A program made the position numbers and the translations under genes. From Deinococcus sp. QL22 (GTDB taxonomy: Bacteria; Deinococcota; Deinococci; Deinococcales; Deinococcaceae), in contig NZ_CP097149.1 of the NCBI RefSeq assembly GCF_023370075.1, forward strand, positions 62,001 to 126,000: a DNA stretch of 64,000 nt, written 5' to 3'. How positions within the stretch are numbered: position 1 is the stretch's first letter; every line of letters begins with the position of its first letter. The notes under the pieces are model-generated. The model was not told where the DNA came from. It worked only from the letters and a program-made list of their open reading frames with translations, and made no database searches. Positions 52,343 to 64,000 of the stretch are shown here, one piece after another.

Positions 52343-53473
52343 TTACCGGTCTTGCAGTTTCACGTAATGCGCGTCCGTCGCGCCCGTGTAGACCGCATCT
52401 GGGCGCAGCAAACGGTTGTCTTTGGTGTACTCGTTCACGCTGGCGCACCAACCGCTGATCCGGGCCAGCGCAAAAATGGGCGTGAAGTATTCCTTGCGGA
52501 TGCCGAGATCGCTGTACACGGTGCCGCTGTAAAAATCGACGTTGGGGTAGATGCCCTTCGACCCGATGCGCTCCACGACCGTTTTCTCGATGGTTTCGAG
52601 AATCTGGTAGTAGGTGCTTTTGCCTTCTTTGTTCGCCACATGCTCGGCGTAGTCGCGCAGCACGCGGGAACGGGGATCGAAGTACTTGTAGACGCGGTGG
52701 CCCACGCCCATGATCTTCTCTTTGCGGTCAAGCTTGCCATTGATGTAGGCGGCGGCCTTGTCGGGCGTGCCCACTTCGTCCAGCATATCCATCACGGCTT
52801 CGTTGGCCCCGCCGTGCAGTGGCCCCTTCAGCGCGCCGATGGCCGACACGATGCAGGAGTAGGTATCGCTGAGGGTAGAGGACGTGGCGATGGCCGTAAA
52901 GGTGCTGGCGTTCATGCCGTGATCAGCGTGCAGCACGAGCGCGATGTCGAACAAGCGGGCCTGTTCGGGCGTCGGCTCTTTGCCCGTCAGCATGTAAAGG
53001 AAGTTGGCGGCGTGCGTCAGATCCATGCGCGGCGCGACGATGGGCTGACCCTCGCGGGTGCGGGCGCTGGCGGCGATGATGGTGGACATCTGGGCAATCA
53101 GGCGCAAGCTGATGGCGTAGCGGCCTTCCGGCGTAGTGTCCTCGGCCTGCGGGTCAAACAGCGCGAGGTAGCTGACCGCCGTGCGGAGCGTCTGCATCGG
53201 GTGGGCGTGCTTGGGAAAAGTGGCGATTTCTTCGACCAGTTTTTCGGGCAGGGCGCGGTTGGCCCGCAAGTCGGCGTCAAACTTCGCCAGCTCTGCCGCG
53301 TTGGGCAAGCGGGCGTGGAGCAAGGCAAAACTCAGTTCCTCGAAGGTACTGTTTTCGGCCCACTCCTGAATGGGAATGCCCAAATGGGTGAGGATGCCCT
53401 CGGTTCCGTTGATAAAGGTCAGCTTGCTCTCGGTGAAGAGGACGCCTTCCAGCCCCTTGGCGATATCTGTCAT
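52343..53473 (-). CDS. gltA: citrate synthase
   Basis: A 376-residue citrate synthase of the short, Gram-positive/archaeal (type I dimeric) size. Catalytic residues sit in GPLHGGANE (His), MGVGHRVYK (His) and YPNVDFYSG (Asp). It joins oxaloacetate and acetyl-CoA to enter the TCA cycle. It could also be methylcitrate synthase, but nothing nearby supports that. ATG 53473 has TATGTT nine bases upstream; the longer frame to 53653 is not supported. The CCCTTAGAC motif is found just beyond both ends of this gene. Confidence 0.95.
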   Translation of the reverse strand: MTDIAKGLEGVLFTESKLTFINGTEGILTHLGIPIQEWAENSTFEELSFALLHARLPNAAELAKFDADLRANRALPEKLVEEIATFPKHAHPMQTLRTAVSYLALFDPQAEDTTPEGRYAISLRLIAQMSTIIAASARTREGQPIVAPRMDLTHAANFLYMLTGKEPTPEQARLFDIALVLHADHGMNASTFTAIATSSTLSDTYSCIVSAIGALKGPLHGGANEAVMDMLDEVGTPDKAAAYINGKLDRKEKIMGVGHRVYKYFDPRSRVLRDYAEHVANKEGKSTYYQILETIEKTVVERIGSKGIYPNVDFYSGTVYSDLGIRKEYFTPIFALARISGWCASVNEYTKDNRLLRPDAVYTGATDAHYVKLQDR

Positions 53474-53701
53474 GTTGCGCCTAACATACCACCGGTCAGG
53501 GCAGGGGCGGTTCAGAAGCCCGTCAGAAAGCCTGAGCGTTCCTGCTGTGGTGACAACACGAAGCAAAAGAATGGGGCCAATCCGGGGTGGACTGGCCCTG
53601 TTTGTTGGCGGTGGAAGTTGTAGATGCTTGTCTAAGGGTTTAAGGAAAGGCAAGTGCTTAAATCGGAATCTGTTCTTAGACCCTTCGCCTCTTGACCCAC
53701 C

Positions 53702-54427
53702 TTACTCGCGGGCCACCAGAATCACCGCGCATCCGTCATGATCCGCCGTCGTTTCGGTGGCGGTGTCGATCTTGCCCTTGAAGTCTATGTAGCCCTTCTT
53801 CTTGAAGACGGTGTTGGCGGTCAGTTTGTCGGCAAAGTCTTCGCGGGCGATCATGAAGTTGTTGAAGGGATGGCCCGGATTCGGAAACAGGCGGAAGTCT
53901 TCGCCACTGACCGCGCCGATGAACACGTAGCCGCCACTGGTCTTGACGGGGCCGAACATGCGCCCGTGATTGTTGCTCTGCCACCAGTTACCGTCGCTGA
54001 AGGCTTCGCCGTCGCCCTGAGGATACTGGGCATACAGGCGGCCATTCAGGTAACCAGAATATCCGGTGCTGTGGCCGTTTTTGGGGCCGTAGCCTGCCTT
54101 GTTCATGCTGTCCAGCATCCGGGCAGTGGCTGCTTCGGGTGTGGCAGCAAATTTGTCGATCAAGATCACGTTCACGGGTTCGCGCAGGGTACGGCCCTTG
54201 TACTTTTCACCCAGCCACGTCGCGTTTTTCAGGTCTTTGGTGATCATCCACAGGCCCATATCGCCCACGTCGTCTATACCCTTAAAGATTTCACCGGGGG
54301 CAGGCGCAAAGGTGGCGCGGTCAGGAAGGGGGCCGCTGCTCTGGGCAGGCGCACAGGCATTCATCAAAAGGGCGGCGGAGAACAGGGCAGCGGCGGTCAG
54401 GGCAAAGGGAGAACGGTTGCTGGGCAT
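53702..54427 (-). CDS. lipoprotein of unknown function
   Basis: A 241-residue lipoprotein with signal peptide and lipobox LMNAC (Cys near residue 25). The mature part contains 'FKGIDDVGDMGLWMITKDLKNATWLG', 'INVILIDKFAATPEAATARMLDSMNKAG', 'GNWWQSNNHGRMFGPVKTSGGYVF' and 'DFRLFPNPGHPFNNFMIAREDF'. The conserved Trp/His/Gly pattern looks like an enzymatic or sugar-binding envelope domain, but I do not recognise it. ATG 54427 has AAGGA six bases upstream; the ATG two codons earlier overlaps that ribosome site. Confidence 0.75.
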   Translation of the reverse strand: MPSNRSPFALTAAALFSAALLMNACAPAQSSGPLPDRATFAPAPGEIFKGIDDVGDMGLWMITKDLKNATWLGEKYKGRTLREPVNVILIDKFAATPEAATARMLDSMNKAGYGPKNGHSTGYSGYLNGRLYAQYPQGDGEAFSDGNWWQSNNHGRMFGPVKTSGGYVFIGAVSGEDFRLFPNPGHPFNNFMIAREDFADKLTANTVFKKKGYIDFKGKIDTATETTADHDGCAVILVARE

Positions 54428-54767
54428 AGGCATTCCTTGTTAAATGACACTTAAGTTGAGCCTGGATTGAATGCGCAGACGGTCACTGGAAATCAGCAAA
54501 AGTCTGGTCGTTCTGACGGACAGGAGAACGTAAAATTCTTCACGACCACTGCGCTTAGTTTACTGCACAGAAGGCTATTTATTTCCCTTCTGGCACGAAC
54601 TGTGAGAGCCGTTCCCACTGGGGGACACTCGCACTTGGTTTGAGGGGGCGCAGGCGGCATGCTGTAGCAGGAGCAAACACACCGGCTGGCAAGCCACACC
54701 GCACACGTCGCCCGCCCGGTCAGGCATCACGGTAATGCACACAGGCGCGGGTCAGAATGGGGGCAGA
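54428..54767. other. 340-bp divergent intergenic region before the ccm operon
   Basis: Contains the start region of the lipoprotein gene and the upstream region of ccmC. GGTCAGAATGGGGGCAG precedes ccmC and may hold a -10-like CAGAAT. No ccmA or ccmB gene and no other ORF with support was seen. Confidence 0.5.
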
Positions 54768-55514
54768 ATGAAGATGAAAGACCGCATAACAACTCCGCTG
54801 GGGGCCGTCACGCTGCTGCTGCTGCTGGTGGCCCTCGGCCTCGGCCTGGCTTCTCCGCTGGATGTGAATCAGGGCTCGCTGGTGCGCCTGATGTTCGTGC
54901 ATGTGCCCACCGCCTGGGTCAGCTACCTCGCTTACGGCGGCACGGGCCTGTTTGGGCTGCTGTACCTCATGACTCGGCAGCGCCGCTGGGACAGGCTGGC
55001 GATGGCAAGCGGAGAACTGGGCGTGCTGTTTACGGTGGCGACCATCGTGGGCGGGATGCTGTGGGCCAAGCCGACGTGGGGCACCTACTGGGTCTGGGAC
55101 GCCCGCCTGACCACCACCGCCCTGAGTCTGGTCGTGTACGGCGGTTATCTGCTCATTCGCGCCATGATCGACGACCCCGAACGCCGCGCCCGCGTGTCGG
55201 CAGTGGTGGGCATCGTGGGCACGCTCTACATCCCGATTAACTACATGGCGGTGGAATGGTGGCGCGGCGTACACCAGACACAAACGCTGAAGCTGCTGGG
55301 CAAGGTGCGCTTTGACGCGGCTCCGGTGTATGGCTGGGTTTTGCTGGTGGCTACGGTCGCTTTTACGCTGCTGTACCTTTACCTGCTGCGGGTGCGTGGG
55401 ATTCTGGCGGCCCGCGACGAAGCCCGCGAGGAACGCGAACTGATGAACGATCTACAAGGTGACGTGAGCGGCCTGACGACGCAAGCTGCCGGACGGAGCG
55501 CCCAACATGGATAA
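54768..55514 (+). CDS. ccmC: cytochrome c maturation heme exporter CcmC
   Basis: A 248-residue heme-handling membrane protein with six helices and the tryptophan-rich heme motif WGTYWVWDARLTTT (WxWD, about residues 103-117). It carries heme to CcmE. It has two conserved His, one in FVHVPTAWVSY near residue 45 and one in RGVHQTQTL near 168. ATG 54768 (MKMKDR) with GGGGGC upstream is preferred to a longer frame. It opens a tight operon and overlaps ccmD by eight bases. CcmA and CcmB, the usual ABC partners, are not upstream. Confidence 0.92.
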   Translation: MKMKDRITTPLGAVTLLLLLVALGLGLASPLDVNQGSLVRLMFVHVPTAWVSYLAYGGTGLFGLLYLMTRQRRWDRLAMASGELGVLFTVATIVGGMLWAKPTWGTYWVWDARLTTTALSLVVYGGYLLIRAMIDDPERRARVSAVVGIVGTLYIPINYMAVEWWRGVHQTQTLKLLGKVRFDAAPVYGWVLLVATVAFTLLYLYLLRVRGILAARDEAREERELMNDLQGDVSGLTTQAAGRSAQHG

Positions 55515-55668
55515 GTATTCGGTGTACGTGATCGTGGTGTATGTGGTGACGCTGGTGCTGCTGGGCGCGTATCTGGGCTGGCTGTGGCTGCGGTTGCGGG
55601 CCAGCACAGACGAGCCGGAGCTGAGTGCCGAGGCCGTACCCAGCCGCAACGCAGGCCAGAGGCGCTGA
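55507..55668 (+). CDS. ccmD: CcmD-like small membrane protein
   Basis: A 53-residue protein: MDKYSVYVIVVYVVTLVLLG begins with a single membrane helix, followed by a charged cytoplasmic tail. This is the size and topology of CcmD, which stabilises the CcmC-CcmE complex. It overlaps ccmC by eight bases and ends two bases before ccmE, so all three are translated together. CcmD is poorly conserved, so the call rests on topology and place. Confidence 0.85.
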   Translation: MDKYSVYVIVVYVVTLVLLGAYLGWLWLRLRASTDEPELSAEAVPSRNAGQRR

Positions 55669-55670
55669 CC

Positions 55671-56147
55671 ATGAGCCTGCCTTCCTCTCCCCCGCCCTCG
55701 TCACCGCTGCCGCCTGCCCGCCGCCGCAAGCGCAGCCCGTTGCCTGTGGTGCTGGGCGTAACCGCACTGGTGGGCCTCACGGCTTTTATCGCCTTTGGGA
55801 ATCTGGGCAAAAGCCTGGAATATTTTGTGACGCCCAGCGAGTACTTGCAGCAACGCGCCGAACTGGAAGGCCGCCCGATCCGCATCGGCGGGCTGGTGAA
55901 GGCCGTGCAGTACAACCCCCAAACGCTGGATCTGAAATTCAATGTCAGCGACGGCGGGGCCAGCTTTCCCGTGACCTACACCGGCGCGGTCAGCGACCTG
56001 TTCAAGGAAAATCAGGGCGTGGTGGTGCGCGGCCAGTTCACCGGAAACACCTTCGAGGCGCGTGAATTGGTCGTCAAGCACAGCGAGGAATACAACGTTC
56101 CCAAAACGCAAGCCGAACTTAAAGACCTCCTGCAACGCTCCGAATAA
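55671..56147 (+). CDS. ccmE: heme chaperone CcmE
   Basis: A 158-residue periplasmic heme chaperone with an N-terminal anchor (about residues 25-43, PLPVVLGVTALVGLTAFIAF) and a beta-barrel ('RIGGLVKAVQYNPQTLDLKF', 'VSDLFKENQGVVVRGQFTG'). The heme-binding motif is VVKHSEEYNVP with His137 and Tyr141, against KHDExYMPP in E. coli. It takes heme from CcmC and hands it to CcmF/H. The longer frame starting at 55584 is a shadow of ccmD. Confidence 0.93.
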   Translation: MSLPSSPPPSSPLPPARRRKRSPLPVVLGVTALVGLTAFIAFGNLGKSLEYFVTPSEYLQQRAELEGRPIRIGGLVKAVQYNPQTLDLKFNVSDGGASFPVTYTGAVSDLFKENQGVVVRGQFTGNTFEARELVVKHSEEYNVPKTQAELKDLLQRSE

Positions 56148-56348
56148 TACGGACTCCGTTCCATTCCGCCACAACTGGGACTGCACCGCTTGCGCTCCAT
56201 CGTCGTGAACGGACTCGCATGAGCAAGCCACTCTTCCATATCGCGTAGCTCGTATTTTTTCCTAGTCGCTCTACTCGGATTCAAAGCCCAAATATGGGGT
56301 TTTGAATTGGAATCCGAATAAGAACCCAACCGTGAGGGCCAACTGCCG
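56148..56348. repeat. 201-bp gap inside the ccm operon with a strong inverted repeat
   Basis: CGGATTC (56276-56282) and GAATCCG (56310-56316) frame a second helix CAAAGCCC/GGGGTTTTG, making a long hairpin. A CGGACTCCG palindrome lies at 56152. All other joints in this operon are tight or overlapping, so the gap looks like an inserted small repeat. It may also be a processing or stability element. Confidence 0.5.
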
Positions 56349-58346
<1,998 letters not shown>

Positions 58347-58479
58347 GAATTGTTAGTGGTCAGCGCGAAAAGATTGTCTAAGGGTCCAAGAACGGCGAGG
58401 GCAACAGCCAAAGCCGTGCAGCATCAGCAAACGCCAAGTTTCACGAGTCACTTTTAGACCCTTAGACCCTGTTTGGAAC

Positions 58480-58575
58480 GGCAATCGCTGGCGCTCACTC
58501 ACCCCTTCTACTCCGTAGCTCTACGAGTCCCCGGCCCTCCCCCCTCTCCTTCGGAGCTCTGCAAGCCAAGGGAGA
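58480..58575. repeat. MITE-like repeat, copy 2 (partial)
   Basis: Starts with GGCAATCGCTGGCGCTCAC, the same terminal sequence as copy 1 at 37.79 kb, and continues with CTCCGTAGCTCTACGAGTCC, the reverse complement form of copy 1's GGGACTCGTAGAG region. It lies between ccmF and ccmG and may carry the leader of ccmG. Confidence 0.6.
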
Positions 58576-58598
58576 GGGAGCAGAACAAAGAGAACCCA

Positions 58599-59171
58599 AT
58601 GACCCACACTCCTCCATCCAAATCCGCAACCCCTCCCGCCTGGCGGCGCTTCGTTCCGCCCCTGCTGGCGGCTTCGCTGGTGGGCGTGTTGGGCGTGGCC
58701 CTACTCAGCCCTGCCCGCAACGCCACCGACGGCGGCCCGCTGGTGGGCAAACCCGCGCCCACCTTCACTTTAGATACGCTGGACGGCTCCAGCCTCAGCC
58801 TCGCTTCTCTGAAGGGGCGGCCTGTGGTGCTGAATTTCTGGGCCTCTTGGTGCGCTCCATGCCGCGAGGAAGCGCCGCTGTTCCGGGAACTCAGTACACG
58901 CCAGACGGCAGGCACGGGCCTCGCGGTAATCGGGGTGCTGTTTCAGGAAACCAGCGAAAAAAGCGCCCGCGATTTTATCCGCGAGTACGCGCTGGCCTAT
59001 CCCAATCTGCAAGACCCCGGCATCAAAACGGGCATCAATTACGGTGTCAGCGGGATTCCCGAAACGGTGTTCATCGATACGGCGGGCGTGGTGCAGCACA
59101 TGGACAGAGGCGGCCTGACCCGCGAGCGGCTGAATGTGGGACTGGAAAAAATTGGGGTGGAGGGAATTTGA
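58599..59171 (+). CDS. ccmG: thioredoxin-like thiol:disulfide oxidoreductase CcmG/TlpA
   Basis: A 190-residue membrane-anchored thioredoxin fold. Anchor at about residues 18-37 ([20 protein letters not shown]); active site WCAPC with Cys85 and Cys88; '[12 protein letters not shown]' carries the cis-Pro. It keeps CcmH and the apocytochrome CxxCH cysteines reduced. ATG 58599 is chosen because the longer frame would translate the repeat upstream. It overlaps ccmH by four bases. Confidence 0.92.
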   Translation: MTHTPPSKSATPPAWRRFVPPLLAASLVGVLGVALLSPARNATDGGPLVGKPAPTFTLDTLDGSSLSLASLKGRPVVLNFWASWCAPCREEAPLFRELSTRQTAGTGLAVIGVLFQETSEKSARDFIREYALAYPNLQDPGIKTGINYGVSGIPETVFIDTAGVVQHMDRGGLTRERLNVGLEKIGVEGI

Positions 59172-59710
59172 CGCGGGCTGCGGGACAGAGGTTGCGGGAT
59201 GCAGGAAGGGCGCTCGCAGTGACACTGGCTTTTACGCTGGGTGCTGCTGCCTACGCCGCCGCGCCACTCACGCCTCAGCAAGAAGCTCAGGCGCGGCAAA
59301 TTGCCACCAATTTACGCTGCCCCATTTGCACAGGTGTACCCATCACCGAAAGCACCAACGACATCAGCCGCGAAATGCTGCGCGATGTGCGTGAACAGGT
59401 GGCGGCCGGGCGTTCGGCGCGGGACGTGTACGCCTACTTTTCGGCACGGTACGGAGATTTTGTGTTGCTTGATCCGCCCAAAGAAGGCACCAATTTGCTG
59501 CTGTGGGGCGCACCATTGGCAGCGCTGGGCGGCGGCGGCGCGGTGCTGTGGCTGTTCCTGCGGCGGAGGCAGGGTGCGGTGGCTCCGGCTGCACAGGCCG
59601 AGCAGAGCGCCGATGAACCTTTTGATTCCTTTCTGGCACAGGTTCGGCGCGATACAGGCCGGAGCAGTCCAGATCAAAACAGGACAGACCAAAACGAGGG
59701 CAAATCATGA
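59168..59710 (+). CDS. ccmH: cytochrome c maturation protein CcmH
   Basis: A 180-residue protein with signal peptide (ends near AAAYAAAP), the heme-lyase redox motif LRCPICTG (Cys51 and Cys54) and a C-terminal membrane anchor (about residues 117-135, [21 protein letters not shown]). It reduces the apocytochrome before heme attachment. The TTG at 59168 (inside ccmG's stop, ATTTGA) is the most likely start; GTG at 59219 would lose the signal peptide's basic end. The tail (about 140-180) is longer than usual and Gln/Asp-rich. Confidence 0.9.
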   Translation: MTRAAGQRLRDAGRALAVTLAFTLGAAAYAAAPLTPQQEAQARQIATNLRCPICTGVPITESTNDISREMLRDVREQVAAGRSARDVYAYFSARYGDFVLLDPPKEGTNLLLWGAPLAALGGGGAVLWLFLRRRQGAVAPAAQAEQSADEPFDSFLAQVRRDTGRSSPDQNRTDQNEGKS

Positions 59711-60753
59711 TCCTGAGTGTGATGCTGCTGGCCCTGATCGTGGGCGCGGCGTTGCTGCTAGTGCTGGCCCCGTTGCGGCAGGCCACCCCAGACGACCCCG
59801 ACGCCCTGGAGCGCAACCGCTTGCTGGCAGAACGGGACAGGCTGTATGCAGAATTGGCCGAGTTGCACGAAGACGACCCCAAACGGCCTGACCTGGAACG
59901 CCGCGCCGCCCTGACCCTGCGCGGGCTGGACGCCCTGCCGCCCGCTGTGCAGGGCAATCCCAAGCGCACAGGCAAGCTGGCTCTCATCGGCGTGGGCGCG
60001 GTGGCGCTCCTCACGGTGGCCGGAGCCTTGACCTTTGTTCCGCGCTGGCAACTGGCCGCACTGAACGGCGATGAAGCCGAGAACGTGCAGGCCGTGCTGA
60101 AGCTGCCTGATCTGCGCCGCACTGCCGAACGCACCGGAGAGAATGCCGATTACGTGGCGTGGGGCAAAGCTGCCTTCGATTCCGCGCAATACGATCAGGC
60201 AGTGACGGCCTACGGGAACGCCTTGAGGAAAGACGCCCGCCAACCCGAGGCCCTGCGGCGACTGGGGATTTTGCTCCTGACTCGCGGCGACCAGACCGGG
60301 CAAAAAGTGAGTGACGCCGACGCCGAACGCGCCACGCTCCTGATTCGCACGGCGGCGCAGTTGGCTCCCAGAGAGGCCGAATCTCAGTTGCTCCTGGGCT
60401 TTGCGCTGGCGCGGTACGGAGAAGACAAAGCGGCATTGACGGCGCTGGAAAGCTACCGCACCCTCGACCCCAAAGGCCGCGACGCCGACGAACTGATTAC
60501 GGCCATTCGCGCCCGCCAGAACGAGAGCGATCCGGCCCTGCGCGTGTACGCGGCCAGTTGCGCCAGTTGTCACGGCGCGGTGGGCGGCGGCGGCATCGGC
60601 CCCAGCCTGCGGGCCTCCAACCTCACGCGGGAAGCCCTGAAACTGGTGACGGTGCAGGGGCGCGGAGCCATGCCCGCCTACCCTGACCTGACGGAAGCGG
60701 AACTGAACGGCCTGCTGAACCTGATGGAAAAGTGGCAAAAAGAGGGCGAGTGA
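59707..60753 (+). CDS. CcmI-like TPR protein fused to a cytochrome c domain
   Basis: A 348-residue fusion. Residues 1-20 and about 95-115 are membrane helices with a short coiled '[20 protein letters not shown]' part between them, as in CcmI. TPR repeats follow (about 145-260; '[23 protein letters not shown]'). The C-terminal part (about 275-348) is a class I cytochrome c: CASCH with Cys285, Cys288 and His289 and probable axial Met322 in [11 protein letters not shown]. The fusion of an assembly chaperone with its own heme-protein substrate is unusual. It overlaps ccmH and the Rieske gene by four bases each. Confidence 0.88.
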   Translation: MILSVMLLALIVGAALLLVLAPLRQATPDDPDALERNRLLAERDRLYAELAELHEDDPKRPDLERRAALTLRGLDALPPAVQGNPKRTGKLALIGVGAVALLTVAGALTFVPRWQLAALNGDEAENVQAVLKLPDLRRTAERTGENADYVAWGKAAFDSAQYDQAVTAYGNALRKDARQPEALRRLGILLLTRGDQTGQKVSDADAERATLLIRTAAQLAPREAESQLLLGFALARYGEDKAALTALESYRTLDPKGRDADELITAIRARQNESDPALRVYAASCASCHGAVGGGGIGPSLRASNLTREALKLVTVQGRGAMPAYPDLTEAELNGLLNLMEKWQKEGE

Positions 60754-61346
60754 GCCGACTGAAAGGCCGCCGCATTTTGTCCCGCCGCGCCCTGCTGGAG
60801 CGGTGGTGGGTACTGCCCGTGGCCGGAACCGTGGGCGCGTTCGGCTATATGGGCTGGTACGGTTCCCGCGTGCTGCTGGGCAAGCGAGAGGCGGGCGTAC
60901 CCCAATTCGTGGCAGGCCCGCCGCAGCGGGTGGCAATCCTGGCCGAATTGGAGCAGGAGTGGGCCGAAGTGAACTTCACTTACGACAGGCGCCCCTGTAC
61001 CGTGCTGCGCGTGCCACACAGTGTCGAGGGAGGGCTGAGTGTCGGCGGGCCATCTGACGAGCAACACTACGCCGCCTATTCGCGCATTTGCACCCACTTG
61101 GGCTGCACCGTGAATCTGGTGCGAGACCCGGAAGTGCTGGCCTTCGCCTTCAATTACCGCCCGCCACCTGAAGCGAAACACCCCCAACTCGGCTGCCGCT
61201 GCCATTACAGCGTGTTCGATCCTTTGCAGGCGGGAGAAGCCGTGTTTGGCAAAGCGAACGGCCCGCTCCCCCGCGTGCGCTTAGAAGTGCGCGGCAACGA
61301 CCTGTACGCCACTGGAATAGAATCTGCGCCAAAATTGGGCGAATGA
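60750..61346 (+). CDS. Rieske [2Fe-2S] protein
   Basis: A 198-residue Rieske iron-sulfur protein. N-terminal membrane anchor (about residues 20-37) after an Arg-rich lead ([14 protein letters not shown]) that resembles a Tat signal. Cluster motifs: CTHLGC (ligands Cys114 and His116, disulfide Cys119) and CRCH (ligands Cys149 and His152, disulfide Cys151). It should belong to a bc-type complex taking electrons to cytochrome c. The matching cytochrome b gene is not in the window. GTG start overlaps the CcmI-cytochrome gene. Confidence 0.93.
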   Translation: MSRLKGRRILSRRALLERWWVLPVAGTVGAFGYMGWYGSRVLLGKREAGVPQFVAGPPQRVAILAELEQEWAEVNFTYDRRPCTVLRVPHSVEGGLSVGGPSDEQHYAAYSRICTHLGCTVNLVRDPEVLAFAFNYRPPPEAKHPQLGCRCHYSVFDPLQAGEAVFGKANGPLPRVRLEVRGNDLYATGIESAPKLGE

Positions 61347-61825
61347 ACGCTCTGACCATCACCAGCGGCGACGTGCAAACCGCCTCCGAAATCTTGATGG
61401 CCTCTGCCGCTGCCCTGGCTGAGCGCGGGCAACCGCTGTGGCCGCCGCAAAGACTGACCCCCGAACGGTTGGTCCGGCATTACCCCGATTCTGGCTGGCG
61501 CGTGGCATGGCAGGATGGTCAGGCGGTAGGAACCTACGTCCTGCTGGACAAAGATGAATTGTTCTGGCCTGACGACGCGCCCGGTACGGCCCTGTATTTG
61601 CACAAATTGGCCGTGCATCCCGCTGCGCAGGGGGGCGGATTGGCGCGGTTGCTGTTGGCCGAAGCCGTCGCAGAAACGCGCCGAGTGGGGGTGCCTTTCC
61701 TCCGCCTGGATACCGCTTCAGACCGCGCCAAGTTGCGGACGCTGTACGAGCAATTCGGATTTCAGAACGTGGGGGAGCGGCAAGTTGGCGCTTACCATGT
61801 GGTTCTGTACAGCCTGGGCGTGTGA
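61343..61825 (+). CDS. GNAT-family N-acetyltransferase
   Basis: A 160-residue GNAT enzyme: '[22 protein letters not shown]' holds motif A (about residues 90-111, V-x-P-x-x-Q-G-G-G-x-A) for acetyl-CoA binding, then '[22 protein letters not shown]' and the closing 'HVVLYSLGV'. Substrate unknown. It overlaps the Rieske gene by four bases, so it is at the end of the ccm operon. Confidence 0.88.
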   Translation: MNALTITSGDVQTASEILMASAAALAERGQPLWPPQRLTPERLVRHYPDSGWRVAWQDGQAVGTYVLLDKDELFWPDDAPGTALYLHKLAVHPAAQGGGLARLLLAEAVAETRRVGVPFLRLDTASDRAKLRTLYEQFGFQNVGERQVGAYHVVLYSLGV

Positions 61826-61874
61826 AGGGAATCGGTACAACCGGGCTCCCCCTGAACCTGTCTGACCGACACCC

Positions 61875-61902
61875 TTTTGCCTGGCCCCCGCCGCGCTAAA
61901 CT
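61875..61902 (+). promoter_or_regulatory. promoter of metH
   Basis: TTTTGC (61875-61880), a 16-base spacer and TAAACT (61897-61902) place transcription start near 61909, about 18 bases before the riboswitch. Confidence 0.55.
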
Positions 61903-61926
61903 GCTGGGCGTCGTGCCTCCCGCACG

Positions 61927-62045
61927 GCCATCCCACAGAGCGCCGGAGGGTTTTTTCTGCCCCGTGATGGCGCGGCAACCGGCCTTCATCACGGCATTCG
62001 GTGCCCCAACAGAAGAGGCTTTGCCGCAACGGTGCCGACGATGGC
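61927..62045 (+). ncRNA. SAM-I (S-box) riboswitch upstream of metH
   Basis: A 119-nt aptamer closed by P1, GCCATC (61927-61932) with GATGGC (62040-62045). The conserved S-box core appears in order: AGAG and GGAGGG (61945-61950), CCC-GTGATG, CGGCAACC (61973-61980) and GGTGCC (62000-62005). S-adenosylmethionine binding shuts off methionine genes, which fits metH downstream. No terminator with a T tract is seen between 62045 and 62156, so control of translation start is more likely. Confidence 0.78.
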
Positions 62046-62155
62046 GCGGCGGCGAGCAGATGGCCCACAGGCGGCGCTGGAGCAGGGCGCATACGTTGTA
62101 GACGCGGGCAGCCCACACACAGCTGACCCGCATGAGATGTGCAGAGGTGATGAGG

Positions 62156-64000
<1,845 letters not shown>

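Overview
The window is a continuous piece of a high-GC bacterial chromosome that looks like Deinococcus. The supporting evidence is the protein set (an Hsp33, GatA, SmpB, SMC and LeuS of Deinococcus-Thermus flavour, a short FtsI next to an FtsL-like protein, a stand-alone CCA-type nucleotidyltransferase, PEGA and beta-propeller envelope proteins) and the promoter style. More than a dozen genes have a TAnnnT -10 box ending only 5-7 nt before the start codon, so their mRNAs should be leaderless, as is known for Deinococcus. No phage, IS transposase, CRISPR array or resistance island was seen. This is mostly core chromosome with a few foreign-looking patches.

Layout. 1-3.3 kb: end of an FtsX-type permease, a secreted PEGA protein, then NUDIX and MazG housecleaning hydrolases on the minus strand. 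3.4-11.3 kb: secreted protein, SDR, smpB, a degenerate cell-wall amidase, a GerMN protein, smc and a small hypothetical. 11.5-15.5 kb: a DUF423 gene interrupted by an amber codon, then a short dcw cluster (mraZ, rsmH, ftsL-like, ftsI) behind a candidate MraZ-box promoter. 15.5-19.8 kb: an AT-rich gap, a 3D-domain protein, a secreted alpha-amylase, RNase P RNA and an RsuA-type pseudouridine synthase. 20-23.3 kb: truB, an AT-rich orphan gene and gatA. 23.3-27.1 kb: a sugar (maltose/trehalose type) ABC importer with a LacI-type operator, without its ATPase. 27.2-33 kb: a lysozyme-like envelope protein, trpC, hpt, an acetyltransferase, and leuS behind a candidate attenuator. 33-41 kb: a tiny membrane protein, a candidate small RNA, an alpha/beta hydrolase, an LpxB-related protein, an orphan NarL-type regulator, a MITE-like palindromic repeat, an OppA lipoprotein and hsp33. 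41-47.5 kb: HtrA protease, CCA-type enzyme, a dead and a live site-2 protease in tandem, a PAQR protein, guaB and tRNA-Ala(CGC). 47.6-54.4 kb: beta-propeller protein, Thr-rich secreted protein, phosphodiesterase, metallo-beta-lactamase-fold hydrolase, YbjN-like protein, citrate synthase and a lipoprotein. 54.7-61.3 kb: a System I cytochrome c maturation operon (ccmC, D, E, F, G, H, then a CcmI-cytochrome c fusion, then a Rieske protein). 61.3-64 kb: an acetyltransferase, then metH behind a SAM-I riboswitch, cut by the window end.

The points that most reward a second look are the attenuator with a leaderless mini-ORF before leuS, the SAM-I riboswitch before metH, two cases of an enzyme fold that has lost its metal ligands (amidase and M50 protease), the CcmI-cytochrome c fusion, the amber codon in DUF423, the MraZ operator array, and a repeat family seen at 37.8 and 58.5 kb. 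All functions are read from sequence motifs; no database search was run.
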